Origin: Actinoplanes sp. KI2
GTDB taxonomy: Bacteria > Actinomycetota > Actinomycetes > Mycobacteriales > Micromonosporaceae
Assembly (NCBI RefSeq): GCF_025630775.1
Contig: NZ_JAOSZE010000048.1
Location: forward strand, 1-64,000
Reading direction: 5' to 3'
Length of the DNA stretch: 64,000 nucleotides
Below, one piece after another: positions 27,085 through 35,476 of this stretch; position 1 is the first letter of the stretch, and every line of letters starts with the position of its first letter. Under the pieces are notes generated by a model. The model worked only from the letters and a program-made list of their open reading frames with translations, was not told the DNA's origin and ran no database searches. The position numbers and the translations under genes were made by a program.

Positions 27085-27651
27085 TCACCGCTGGAGGTCG
27101 ACGGCGATGGCCGCGCCGAGCAGGACGAAGCAGAGGTTCCACCCGGCGATTGCCGGGTAGCTCGCCCCGCCCGCGAGCGTCTCGGCCGGGTACAGCACCG
27201 CGAAGACGTACAGCCCACAGAGGAGCGGTACGAACCGGCGGGGGCCCGACCAGCGGCCGGCCCGCAGCACGCCGACGCCGCCGAGGACCAGGCCGACGCC
27301 GGCCAGCGGCGTGCCGATGCCGAAGAACACCTCGCCGAGGTCGAACGCGAACCGCAGGATCAGCTCCGCGGCTGCGATCAGCAGCGCGCCGCCGGCGGCG
27401 ACCAGCAGACCGATCCGCGACAGCGGCCCGGAGCCCGCGACCCCGCTCCGGGCCAGCGCGAGGATGCCGGCGAAGACGAGCAGGTGACCGGCGACCAGGA
27501 CGATCCCGCTGTAGCGAAACGCCCAGGTGCCGGGGCGGCCGAGGCTGTCGTCGAGCACGGTGATCAGGCTGACGACGACCATGACGGCCGCTCCGGCGGC
27601 ACACCAGAGCCCGGCCGGGCGGACGAGACGTGGGGAAGCGACAGTGGTCAT
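27085..27651 (-). CDS. Multi-helix membrane protein, unrecognised
   Basis: A 188-residue integral membrane protein with five to six helices, the first beginning near residue 14 (GLWCAAGAAVMVVVSL) and the last ending near the C-terminus (LLGAAIAVDLQ). No catalytic motif is visible and I do not recognise the family. The ATG at 27651 lies just after GGGGG. It precedes the F420-type gene by about 80 bp on the same strand, so the two may be co-transcribed; it is divergent from the Nif11 operon. Confidence 0.7.
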   Translation of the reverse strand: MTTVASPRLVRPAGLWCAAGAAVMVVVSLITVLDDSLGRPGTWAFRYSGIVLVAGHLLVFAGILALARSGVAGSGPLSRIGLLVAAGGALLIAAAELILRFAFDLGEVFFGIGTPLAGVGLVLGGVGVLRAGRWSGPRRFVPLLCGLYVFAVLYPAETLAGGASYPAIAGWNLCFVLLGAAIAVDLQR

Positions 27652-27802
27652 CCCCCGATTCAAGACGCCGCGGCGGCCGCATGGGCCGGTCGCGCGGCGA
27701 CCGGCCGTGACTTGCCGGGGAACCGGCCGGTACTTCCCGAGGTCGCGTGGTCCTCCCGGATCGGCTTCCGCCGTGCGGGTGAACGGGGGACTGCCGGGCA
27801 CG

Positions 27803-27821
27803 ACTTGACGAATTCCGGCCG
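27803..27821 (+). promoter_or_regulatory. 19-bp shared upstream element, copy before unit A
   Basis: ACTTGACGAATTCCGGCCG lies 116 bp before the first gene of the Nif11 operon. It matches the element before unit B (34488-34506) at 18 of 19 positions, and the match continues loosely with TCA. The same position in two adjacent operons is strong evidence for co-regulation. No clear -10 follows, and the remaining gap (27652-27936) holds no gene. Confidence 0.7.
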
Positions 27822-27936
27822 TCAATGCCTTGCCATGCGCGCCGGGAACGGCCACGCCATTGACCGCTTCACCCGCCCGTGGTGACGATCCATTTTGAAT
27901 TTCCCGTGGTACGCAGAAATCGGGCCGGAGGCGAGA

Positions 27937-28830
27937 ATGGTTGATCACGCGTTGTATCTCGGCCGCGAGTGGAATGTCGAGCACGACCGGCGGGCCAAGG
28001 TCGACAATGCCGAACTCAGGTACGCGGTGCTGGGCAACGGGGAACCGGTGTTGTGCATTCACGGCACCAGCGTCGCCGACAGTCTCATCACCCCCATGAA
28101 GTTCTTTCCACCGCTGCTGGACGAATACCAGCTCATCAGCTACTACCGCGCCGGGTACAACGGCAGCACCCTGGACAAGGACTCCCTCAGCATCGAGGAG
28201 GGCGCCGACCACGTCCGGCAGCTGCTGGATCACCTCGGCATCGACAAGGCGCACATCCTGGCCTTCTCCTTCGGCGGGGTCATCGCGTTCCAGTTCCTCC
28301 TGTCCTACCCGGAACGGGCGCACTCCGCGGTGCTGCTCGAGCCCTACCTGCCCCGCGAGGAGCCGGCAGCGGTTCAGGCGAACATCGACGCGTATGTCAA
28401 CGCGATGAAGCTGTTCGAGAACGGCGACAAGCTCGGCGCCGCATTCCAGTACATGGAGGCGGTGTGCGGGCCGCGCTTCCTCGGCGCGGTGGAGATGACC
28501 GGGCCGCTGGACGTGTGGCAGCGGGTCGAGCAGTGCGTGGACACCACGTTCCAGGTCGACTTCCCGGCGGTCGCCTCGTGGGGATTCAAGATGTCCCAGG
28601 CCGACCAGCTGGTGGACCGTAAGCCGGGGATGCCGGTGCTGGCGGCGATGGGCCTCGACAGCGAGGCGGCCATGCCCGGCTTCCGGGAGACCCAGCGGTT
28701 CCTGATGAGCTGGTTGCCGCAGGCGGAGCGGTGCGGCATCCCGTTCGCCACGCACGGCATGCAGAGCATGAACCCGGTCGCGGTGGCCGAGGCCGCCTAC
28801 ACCTTCTTCAAGAAGCACCCGATCGGTTAG
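27937..28830 (+). CDS. Alpha/beta hydrolase, first gene of the Nif11 operon
   Basis: A 297-residue alpha/beta-fold protein. CIHGTS at 40-45 forms the oxyanion region, S111 sits in the elbow HILAFSFGGVIAF (AFSFG rather than strict GxSxG), and a late His lies in FATHGMQSMNP. Members hydrolyse esters or C-C bonds or catalyse reverse acyl transfer. GGAG precedes the ATG at 27937. It starts a tight set of seven genes with gaps of 10-30 bp or overlaps, so it should act with the Nif11 proteins and GMC oxidases. The exact reaction is unknown. Confidence 0.8.
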   Translation: MVDHALYLGREWNVEHDRRAKVDNAELRYAVLGNGEPVLCIHGTSVADSLITPMKFFPPLLDEYQLISYYRAGYNGSTLDKDSLSIEEGADHVRQLLDHLGIDKAHILAFSFGGVIAFQFLLSYPERAHSAVLLEPYLPREEPAAVQANIDAYVNAMKLFENGDKLGAAFQYMEAVCGPRFLGAVEMTGPLDVWQRVEQCVDTTFQVDFPAVASWGFKMSQADQLVDRKPGMPVLAAMGLDSEAAMPGFRETQRFLMSWLPQAERCGIPFATHGMQSMNPVAVAEAAYTFFKKHPIG

Positions 28831-28840
28831 GGGCGACGCG

Positions 28841-29167
28841 ATGGCCCAGCAGGACTTCGTCCGGCTGCTGCGGGACGCCCGCTACGACCGGGCGACTCTC
28901 GCCCGGTACAGCCGGCGCGACCTGGCGCAGCTCGTGTTCCACGCCAAGAACGACGGTTACGACTTCACCCCCGACGAGGTGGCGGACGTCGTCGGCCGGC
29001 TGGAGGCGAACGTCATCGTGAACAAGGACCAGGACGCCTTCGACGGCGGTAGCCGGCTGTGGCGCCAGATGTGGGGGCGGTATCACTTCGAGTACCTGGT
29101 GGAGTGTTGTGTGTCCAGGCACACCGACGAGGAGCTCGCCGCGCTCGCCGCGGGTGAGCCGACGTGA
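28841..29167 (+). CDS. Nif11-domain small protein 1
   Basis: A 108-residue acidic helical protein. Residues about 4-50 fit the Nif11 domain: FVRLLRDARYDRATLA, then LAQLVFHAKNDGYDFTPDEV. In other bacteria this domain stands alone in nitrogen-fixation loci or serves as leader of RiPP precursors. Here there is no Gly-Gly cleavage site or separate core. Instead the C-terminal half carries LWRQMWGRYHFEYLVECCV, a motif also found in the next gene. The GTG of that gene overlaps this stop (GTGA). Role unknown; perhaps a carrier or adaptor for the neighbouring enzymes. Confidence 0.8.
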   Translation: MAQQDFVRLLRDARYDRATLARYSRRDLAQLVFHAKNDGYDFTPDEVADVVGRLEANVIVNKDQDAFDGGSRLWRQMWGRYHFEYLVECCVSRHTDEELAALAAGEPT

Positions 29168-29463
29168 CCGCGGCAAATGTCATCGAGTTCCTGCGTAAGG
29201 CGGCCGCCCGTCCCGATGTCCTCGACTCGCTGAAGACGAGGAGCAAGGACGAGGTCATCGACGCGGCCATCCACTTCGGATACCCGTTCACCGCGGCCGA
29301 GTTCGACTCGGTCGTCTGGGATCTGGAGGCGAAGCTCGCCGAGACGCGGGGAGAGCCGTTCGACCCGCGTTTCGGCCTCTGGCAGACGATGTGGGGCAAG
29401 TACTACCTCGAGTATCTGGTCGTCGACCTGGTTCCCAGCTTCGTGGAAACAGGTCTGGTCTAG
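29164..29463 (+). CDS. Nif11-domain small protein 2
   Basis: A 99-residue paralogue of the preceding protein. Its Nif11 part reads VIEFLRKAAARPDVLDSL and VIDAAIHFGYPFTAAEFDSV. The shared tail motif is LWQTMWGKYYLEYLVVDLV, aligned with the first protein at W, MWG, Y, EYLV. It lacks the di-Cys of the first (ECCV becomes VDLV) and ends in SFVETGLV. The GTG start overlaps the previous stop by 4 bp, so the two are made in a fixed ratio and may pair. No leader-peptidase site is visible. Confidence 0.78.
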   Translation: MTAANVIEFLRKAAARPDVLDSLKTRSKDEVIDAAIHFGYPFTAAEFDSVVWDLEAKLAETRGEPFDPRFGLWQTMWGKYYLEYLVVDLVPSFVETGLV

Positions 29464-29482
29464 CAACGGAAGGGCGTACGAG

Positions 29483-30487
29483 ATGGACACCTTCAACCTT
29501 GGCGACTTCACGCTGCGAAGCGGCGTCACGTTGCCGAACGCAAGCTTGGCGTACACCACCTTCGGAACGCTCAACGCGGCCCGGAGCAACGCCATTCTCT
29601 TCCCCAACTTCCTCGGGGGCGCCCCGGAGGCGCTCGAGACGTGGATCGGCGAGGGCCGCCCGCTGGACCCCGCCGAATACTTCATCATTCTGCCCGGCCA
29701 TTTCGGGCTGTTGCCCTCGTCGTCGCCCAGCAACACGCCGGCGCCGTTCGACCGGGGCGCCTTCCCGGCGGTCCATATCGCCGACGACGTCATCGCGCAG
29801 CGCCGGCTGCTCAGCGAGCAGTTCGGCATCGACCAGCTCGAGCTCGTGCTCGGCTGGTCGGTCGGTGCCCTGCAGACCTATGAGTGGGCGGTCCGCTACC
29901 CGGAGGTCGTCAAGCGCGTCGCGTCCATCGCGGGTGCGCCGCAGCCGTCGCCGTGGACCCGGTTGTGGCTGCGCAGCGTCCTGGAGGAGCCGCTGACCGG
30001 CGATGCGGCCTACCACGGCGGCTTCTATCCGGACGCGCAGTCGATGCAGGCCGGGGTGCGGCGGATGGCGCACGGCACCGCGGTCACCCTGCCGCCGCTC
30101 GGTTTCTACCGCGAGGGGGAGGAGGCCTGGAAGGGTCTCGGCTTCTCCTCGATGGAGGACTTCATCATTCGCTTCTGGGAAGCGTTCTGGCTGCCTCACG
30201 ACCCGAACGACATCATCGCCCAGGCGCGCAAGGCCCGGGCCGCCGACCCGTCCGGCGGCGGGGATCTCACCGAGGCACTGGGGTCGATCAAGGCCCGTAC
30301 GGTCGTGGTGGCCTTCACCGGCGACCCGATGTTCCCACCGGCGGAGTGCGCCCGTGACGCCGAGCGGATTCCTGGCGCGCTGTACCGCGAGGTCGTGAGC
30401 AACTTCGGCCACCTCGCCACCTTCGCGCTGTCCGAGGCGGATGTGAAGACCGTGGACGGCATCCTGCGGGACCTGCTGGCCACCTGA
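29483..30487 (+). CDS. MetX-like alpha/beta hydrolase (homoserine acetyltransferase fold)
   Basis: A 334-residue protein of the homoserine O-acetyltransferase branch of alpha/beta hydrolases. Visible parts are NAILFPNFLGG near 36-46, the elbow LVLGWSVGALQTYEW with S126, the acid in FTGDPMFPP and the His in NFGHLATF. The chain is shorter than true MetX (about 370) and the acyl-homoserine pocket is not evident, so hydrolase or acyl transfer on another substrate is more likely. A purine-rich GGAAGGG precedes the ATG. It is the second alpha/beta hydrolase of this operon. Confidence 0.8.
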   Translation: MDTFNLGDFTLRSGVTLPNASLAYTTFGTLNAARSNAILFPNFLGGAPEALETWIGEGRPLDPAEYFIILPGHFGLLPSSSPSNTPAPFDRGAFPAVHIADDVIAQRRLLSEQFGIDQLELVLGWSVGALQTYEWAVRYPEVVKRVASIAGAPQPSPWTRLWLRSVLEEPLTGDAAYHGGFYPDAQSMQAGVRRMAHGTAVTLPPLGFYREGEEAWKGLGFSSMEDFIIRFWEAFWLPHDPNDIIAQARKARAADPSGGGDLTEALGSIKARTVVVAFTGDPMFPPAECARDAERIPGALYREVVSNFGHLATFALSEADVKTVDGILRDLLAT

Positions 30488-30508
30488 GCACGACCGAGGA
30501 GCGCCGAG

Positions 30509-32059
30509 ATGGACTTCGCAAGCAGTTACGACTACGTCGTGGTGGGCGCCGGAGCGGCCGGGTGTGTCGTGGCCCGGCGGCTGCTGGACCGTACCGACGC
30601 CTCGGTCCTGGTGCTCGAGGCGGGCGGCACCGACGACCGGGACAGCGTCCACCACACGGACATCGCCTCGATGACGTCGATGTGGGGCGACCCCACCGTG
30701 ACCTGGCCGTACGAGACGGCCGCGCAGCCCGCGCTGAACGGCCGCACCGTGCACCTCCCGCAGGGCCGCCTGGTCGGCGGCGGCACGTCGGTCAACGCGA
30801 TGATGTACGTGCGGGGCAACCGCCGGGACTTCGACCACTGGAACTTTCTCGGTAACGAGGGGTGGAGCTACGAAGACGTCCTGCCGTACTTCCGGCGCTC
30901 GGAGAACTATCACGGCGCTTCCTCGCTGTACCGGGGCGCCGATGGCCCGCTTGATGTCGTGCCCTACCCGGCGCCCTCGGAGGCGTCGCTCGCCTTCCTG
31001 GATGCCGCCCGGGAACTCGGTTTCGACGGCGGCGCCGACTGGGACTACAACGGCGAGCGCCAGGAGAACGCGGCGTTCCTCTACCAGTCCACCCGGACGC
31101 CCGGCGACCGCCGCGCGAGCACCGCTACCGCGTTCCTCGACCCCCTCCGGGACGATCCCCGGCTGACCGTCCACACCGGTGCGACGGCGACCCGGGTGGT
31201 GCTTTCCGGAGGGGTGGCGGTCGGGGTGGAGTACGTGGCGGGCGACGCCCGCCACGTCGTCGGCGCGACCTCGGAGGTGGTCGTGTGCGCCGGCGCGCTC
31301 GCCTCACCGAAGCTGCTGATGCTCTCCGGGATCGGCCCGGCCGCGGAACTGGCCCGCCACGGCGTCGACACCGTCGTCGACCTGCCGGGGGTCGGGCGCA
31401 ACTTGCAGGACCACCTGCTGTTCGGCGTGGCGTATCAGAGCCTGCGGGATCTCGCGTTCCCGCAGCTGCTCTCGGAGGCGGGAATTTTCGTGCACACCCG
31501 GGAGGGATTGCCGGCCGCCTCCCCGGACCTGCAGTACTTCTTCGGCCCGGTGCAGTTCGTCGACGACCGGTACCGGGTCGACGGGCCGGGATTCACCTTC
31601 GCGCCGATCCTGGCCCGCCCGCACAGCCGGGGCACGGTCTCGCTGCGGTCGGCCGACCCGCTCGACCTGCCCGTGGTCGACCCCGGCTATCTGACCGCCG
31701 AGGCCGACGTCGACGTGCTGGTGCGCGGCATCACCCTGGCGCGCGAACTGGTCGAAACGTCCGCCTTCTCCGCGCTGCGGGGCCGCGAGCTGGCCCCGGG
31801 CGGTCACTTGACCGATCGCAAGGATCTGGCCGGCTACGTGCGGGAGTCGGCGTCCACGGTCTGGCACCCGGTCGGCACCTGCCGGATGGGTGCGGACCGC
31901 GACGCGGTGGTCGACGCGCGGCTGCGCACCGTCGGTGTGGACCGGCTGCGGGTGGCCGACGCGTCCGTCATGCCGACGATCACCGCCGGCAACACCAACG
32001 CGGCCACCATCATGATCGCGGAAAAGGCGGCGGACCTCATCGTCGAGGCCGCCGGCTGA
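30509..32059 (+). CDS. GMC-family FAD oxidoreductase 1
   Basis: A 516-residue flavoprotein. The dinucleotide fold is YVVVGAGAAGCVVARRL at residues 9-25. GMC signature 1 is GRLVGGGTSVNAMMYVRGN, signature 2 GALASPKLLMLSGIGP. The active-site pair is H453 (WHPVGTCRMG) and N497 (GNTNAAT), as in choline dehydrogenases. GMC enzymes oxidise alcohols or sugars. There is no signal peptide, so it works in the cytosol. It is followed after 27 bp by a second, distinct GMC enzyme, suggesting two oxidation steps or a heterodimer. Confidence 0.88.
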   Translation: MDFASSYDYVVVGAGAAGCVVARRLLDRTDASVLVLEAGGTDDRDSVHHTDIASMTSMWGDPTVTWPYETAAQPALNGRTVHLPQGRLVGGGTSVNAMMYVRGNRRDFDHWNFLGNEGWSYEDVLPYFRRSENYHGASSLYRGADGPLDVVPYPAPSEASLAFLDAARELGFDGGADWDYNGERQENAAFLYQSTRTPGDRRASTATAFLDPLRDDPRLTVHTGATATRVVLSGGVAVGVEYVAGDARHVVGATSEVVVCAGALASPKLLMLSGIGPAAELARHGVDTVVDLPGVGRNLQDHLLFGVAYQSLRDLAFPQLLSEAGIFVHTREGLPAASPDLQYFFGPVQFVDDRYRVDGPGFTFAPILARPHSRGTVSLRSADPLDLPVVDPGYLTAEADVDVLVRGITLARELVETSAFSALRGRELAPGGHLTDRKDLAGYVRESASTVWHPVGTCRMGADRDAVVDARLRTVGVDRLRVADASVMPTITAGNTNAATIMIAEKAADLIVEAAG

Positions 32060-32086
32060 GGCCGGCCCGCGGAAGGAGCGACAGAC

Positions 32087-33700
32087 ATGCCTGACACGTA
32101 CGATTTCGTGGTCGTCGGCAGCGGCGCGGCAGGTGCGGTGATCGCCAGCCGGCTGAGCGAGATGCCGGACGCCACGGTCCTGCTGCTGGAGGCCGGCCGG
32201 CCCGACATCACCGACGCGGTGGTCAGCCCGTCCCGCTGGAACGAGGTGCTGCTGACCGACCTGGACTGGGCCTACATGAGCGAGCCGCAACCGGGGCTCG
32301 ACGGGCGCCAGGTCTACAACGCGTCGGGCCGCGGGCTCGGCGGCACGTCGAACATCTATCACATGATCCACACCTGGGGCCGCCCGGCGGACTACGACTC
32401 GTGGGCGTACGGGGGCTGCGCCGGCTGGTCCTACCCCGACGTGCTGCCGTACCTGCGGAAGCTCGAGAACCAGAAGGACGGCACCAACCCGGACGCCGGC
32501 CGGGACGGCCCGATCACCGTCGTGGACGCGGCGGACACCGGCAACCCGATCTCGGAGACGTTTCTCGAGGGCTGCGCCGAGCTGGGCTACCCGAGGGTCG
32601 CGGACTTCAACGCCGAGGCGTTCGGGGCGGGCTGGCACCACGTCGACATCCGGGACGGGCGGCGGTGCGGTGTGCGCGCCGGCTACCTCGAACCGGCACT
32701 GGGCCGTCCGAACTTGACCGTGCTGACCGGCGCCCTCGCGACCGGGCTGGTCCTGGACGCCTCGCGGTGCACCGGCGTCACCTACCTGCGGGACGGCCAG
32801 ACCCACACGGTCGGCGCCACCCAGGAGGTGATCGTCAGCGCGGGCGCGGTGCAGTCGCCTAAGCTACTGATGCTCTCCGGCATCGGCGACCCGGAACATC
32901 TGCGCGAGGTCGGCGTTCCGGTGGCGGTGGACCTGCCCGGCGTCGGGCAGAACTTCCACGACCATCCGCTGATCATCGGCCCGATCGGGTACATGTCCAA
33001 GCCAGGGGAGGACCCGCGGGGCAACGTCACCGAGGTGGCGCTCTTCTGGGGCTCCCAGCCCGGGCTGCCCGTGCCCGATCTGGAGATCTGCCTGGTGCAC
33101 CGGGCGCCTTTCGGCGACCAGTTCTTCGCCAACGTGATCCGGCGCGTGCAGACCGGGCAGCCGGTCGCGTCGGTGCACGAGCTCGTCGACCCGCACGTCA
33201 TCCTCGCCCTGCCGGGCCTGGTCCGCCCGCTGTCCCGCGGCTGGGTGCGGCTGGCCGGGACCGACCCGACCACGTACCCGAAGGTCAGCGCGAACTACTT
33301 CGGTGAGCGGTCCGACCTGGAACGCACGACGACCATGGTGGAGATGACGCGCGAGATCTACCGTACCCGTGCCTTCGTCGACGGGTGGGGGGTGTCGGAG
33401 ATCGCGCCGGGGCCGGCCGTCGGCACCCGCGACGAGCTGCGGACCTGGGTTCTGAACAACGTCGGTTCCTATTACCACTACGCCGGTTCCTGCAAGATGG
33501 GCGTCGACAGCCTCGCCGTCGTCGACGAGCGGCTGCGGGTGCACGGCGTCGAAGGGCTCCGGGTGGCGGACGCTTCGATCATGCCGTCGATCGTCTCCGC
33601 CAACACGCACACCACGACGGTCATGATCGGTGAACGGGCCGCCGACTTCATCAAACAGGATCTCGCGGCGAAGACGGCGGGAAGGAGCAGCACAGGATGA
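32087..33700 (+). CDS. GMC-family FAD oxidoreductase 2
   Basis: A 537-residue flavoprotein, divergent from its neighbour. FAD fold FVVVGSGAAGAVIASRL; signature 1 is altered to GRGLGGTSNIYHMIHTWGR; signature 2 is GAVQSPKLLMLSGIGD. The active-site pair is H464 (YYHYAGSCKMG) and H508 (SANTHTTT), the His-His arrangement of glucose oxidase-like members rather than His-Asn. The different pair and the changed first signature suggest another substrate from GMC 1. GGAAGGAG precedes the ATG. The stop overlaps the next start (ATGA). Confidence 0.87.
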   Translation: MPDTYDFVVVGSGAAGAVIASRLSEMPDATVLLLEAGRPDITDAVVSPSRWNEVLLTDLDWAYMSEPQPGLDGRQVYNASGRGLGGTSNIYHMIHTWGRPADYDSWAYGGCAGWSYPDVLPYLRKLENQKDGTNPDAGRDGPITVVDAADTGNPISETFLEGCAELGYPRVADFNAEAFGAGWHHVDIRDGRRCGVRAGYLEPALGRPNLTVLTGALATGLVLDASRCTGVTYLRDGQTHTVGATQEVIVSAGAVQSPKLLMLSGIGDPEHLREVGVPVAVDLPGVGQNFHDHPLIIGPIGYMSKPGEDPRGNVTEVALFWGSQPGLPVPDLEICLVHRAPFGDQFFANVIRRVQTGQPVASVHELVDPHVILALPGLVRPLSRGWVRLAGTDPTTYPKVSANYFGERSDLERTTTMVEMTREIYRTRAFVDGWGVSEIAPGPAVGTRDELRTWVLNNVGSYYHYAGSCKMGVDSLAVVDERLRVHGVEGLRVADASIMPSIVSANTHTTTVMIGERAADFIKQDLAAKTAGRSSTG

Positions 33701-34404
33701 TTCACCAGTTTATTTTCGCGGCGCCGAAACCGGAGTTGAGCGACGCGGAGTTCCAGGATTACTGGGTCCACGTCCATGCGGTGAAGTACGCCAGCCGGAT
33801 ATCGCAGATAAAGCGGTACCTGATCGACACGAGAATCCCTTTCGAGGGCGATCTGGGCAAGTCGCTGCTGCCGCATCAGGGAATTGCCGAGATCTGGCTG
33901 GAGAACGACACCGAACAGCTGGCGTCTTTGCGTAGTGAAGAATTTCTGCAGGGTGCCCGGCTGGACGAGCCGAACTGGGCGGCGTTCTGGCTGACCATCG
34001 GGATCGACACGGAGGCCCACGAGATCGTGACCGGGCCGCCGCTGTCGGCCACCGAGCCCGGTGGGGTGAAGCTGACCGTGCTGATGAAGCGGCGCCCGGG
34101 GCTCGACCTGGCGACGTACCGCCGGCTGACTCTCGATCTGTACGCGCCGATCGTCGCCGGCCTGCCCGGCCTGCGGCGTTACCTGCACTGCCACACCCGC
34201 GACGGGTTCTACACGTTCGGCGAGGCGGGTTTCGACAGTGTCGAGCAGCTGTGGTTCGACGACGTCGACGCGCTGCGCGCGGCCCTCGCGTCGAGCCATT
34301 ACGGCGACCGGGTACGTCCCGCCCAAGAGGCCGTCGCCGACCCGGCGCACCTGTTCTCGATGACCGCGAAGGAGCATTGGATCATCGGGCCGCAGCCGCG
34401 CTGA
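33697..34404 (+). CDS. Tandem EthD-domain protein
   Basis: A 235-residue protein holding two ferredoxin-like EthD modules: residues about 1-115 open with IHQFIFAAPKPELSDAEFQDYW and HVHAV, and residues about 125-230 repeat the plan (KLTVLMKRRPGLDLATYRR, LHCHTRDGF). EthD folds bind haem or act as small decarboxylases, dehydratases or cyclases in degradation and polyketide pathways; the role here is open. It is coupled by a 4-bp overlap to GMC 2 and is the last gene before a U-tract terminator. Confidence 0.8.
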   Translation: MIHQFIFAAPKPELSDAEFQDYWVHVHAVKYASRISQIKRYLIDTRIPFEGDLGKSLLPHQGIAEIWLENDTEQLASLRSEEFLQGARLDEPNWAAFWLTIGIDTEAHEIVTGPPLSATEPGGVKLTVLMKRRPGLDLATYRRLTLDLYAPIVAGLPGLRRYLHCHTRDGFYTFGEAGFDSVEQLWFDDVDALRAALASSHYGDRVRPAQEAVADPAHLFSMTAKEHWIIGPQPR

Positions 34405-34426
34405 ACCGATTCGTGCCGCCCTCCAT

Positions 34427-34470
34427 TGTGGGAGGGGAGCGTCCCCCGCGCTCTCCTCCCACATTTTTTT
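34427..34470 (+). terminator. Classical intrinsic terminator ending unit A
   Basis: A 15-bp stem (34427-34441 with 34449-34463, one G-T pair) starting TGTGGGAGG and closing CCTCCCACA is followed by seven T residues. A classical U-tract terminator is rare in such GC-rich DNA and marks a firm operon boundary. Confidence 0.92.
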
Positions 34471-34487
34471 GCGAAATAGCAGAAACA

Positions 34488-34506
34488 ACTTGACGAATAC
34501 CGGCCG
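34488..34506 (+). promoter_or_regulatory. 19-bp shared upstream element, copy before unit B
   Basis: ACTTGACGAATACCGGCCG lies 107 bp before the first DJ-1-like gene and differs by one base from the copy before unit A. It sits just after the terminator of unit A, where a new promoter is needed. The rest of the gap to 34612 contains no gene. Confidence 0.7.
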
Positions 34507-34612
34507 CTCATTCCCCGCCGTGCTCGGTGACCGGCGGGCGGTCGTTGACTCGTATACGAATCCGGAATCATGATTTTCCTGTAAACCCGTCGGCTCTCCC
34601 GGAGGAGGGATC

Positions 34613-35440
34613 ATGACTAGACGAGTCCTGGTCGTGTTGTCGGAGTACGGATATTGGGGTGAAGAACTCGTCGGGCCGTTGAGTTGTTTCGACGAGAACG
34701 GCTATACGGTGGTCTTCGCGACGCCGACCGGAAAACAGCCGCACGCGCTGCCGCCGAGCATGGACCCGAATTACCTGGATCCGCCGCTCGGCCGTTCGGT
34801 CACGTCGCCGGAGGTGGCCAAGCTGACCCGCGCCCTCGACGAGTCGGACCGGATGGCCACCCCGGTCAGCCTCCAGGCCTGGCTCCCGGAGCGTCCGTAC
34901 ACCAGTGACGACAACTATCTGCGCCGGCTCGAGGCGTACCACCGTGAGCTCGACAAGGTCGACCTCGACGTCGCCGACTACGACACGATGCTCATCGTCG
35001 GTGGCAGTGGCCCGATCGTCGACCTGGCCAACAACGAGCGGGTCCACGCCCTGATCCTGGCGTTCCTGCGGGCCGGCAAGCCGGTCGCGGCCGAATGCTA
35101 CGGCGTCGCCTGCCTCGCGTTCGCCCGGGACTGGGAGGACCGCAAGAGCATCATCTGGGGCAAGCACGTCACCGGGCACTGCAAGGAGTACGACTACAAG
35201 GACGGCACCGGCTTCCTCGGCGTACCCGACTTCGACATGGGCCCGCCGCCGTACCCGCTGGAGTACATCCTGCGTGACGCGACCGGCCCCGAGGGCCGCT
35301 ATCACGGCAACTTCGGCAAGGACACCTCGGTCATCGTCGACTACCCCTTCATCACCGGACGGTCCACTCCGGACTCTTTCCTCACCGGCCAGAAGATCGT
35401 CGATGTCCTGGAGAAGGACCTTCGCCGGTTCGGCTGGTGA
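34613..35440 (+). CDS. DJ-1/PfpI superfamily protein, Hsp31-like (first of unit B)
   Basis: A 275-residue class-I glutamine-amidotransferase-like protein. The core reads RVLVVLSEYGYWGEELVGPL, then MLIVGGSGPIVDL and the nucleophile elbow AAECYGVACLAF with C162. The length and the insert between strands resemble Hsp31/catalase-domain-like members rather than small DJ-1. The usual His after the Cys is Tyr here, so glyoxalase-type chemistry is doubtful. GGAGGAGGG precedes the ATG. It opens unit B and lies 36 bp before the ThDP enzyme, hinting at aldehyde or ketoacid handling. Confidence 0.8.
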   Translation: MTRRVLVVLSEYGYWGEELVGPLSCFDENGYTVVFATPTGKQPHALPPSMDPNYLDPPLGRSVTSPEVAKLTRALDESDRMATPVSLQAWLPERPYTSDDNYLRRLEAYHRELDKVDLDVADYDTMLIVGGSGPIVDLANNERVHALILAFLRAGKPVAAECYGVACLAFARDWEDRKSIIWGKHVTGHCKEYDYKDGTGFLGVPDFDMGPPPYPLEYILRDATGPEGRYHGNFGKDTSVIVDYPFITGRSTPDSFLTGQKIVDVLEKDLRRFGW

Positions 35441-35476
35441 CCGGCCCATCCGCGTGGAGATCAGGAGGCTCGGCAC

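Noticed and set aside
28841..29463. Classical RiPP precursor peptides
   Set aside because: The Nif11 domains fit, but no Gly-Gly site, no variable core and no LanM, radical SAM or peptidase-transporter gene is adjacent, so a standard RiPP call is not supported.
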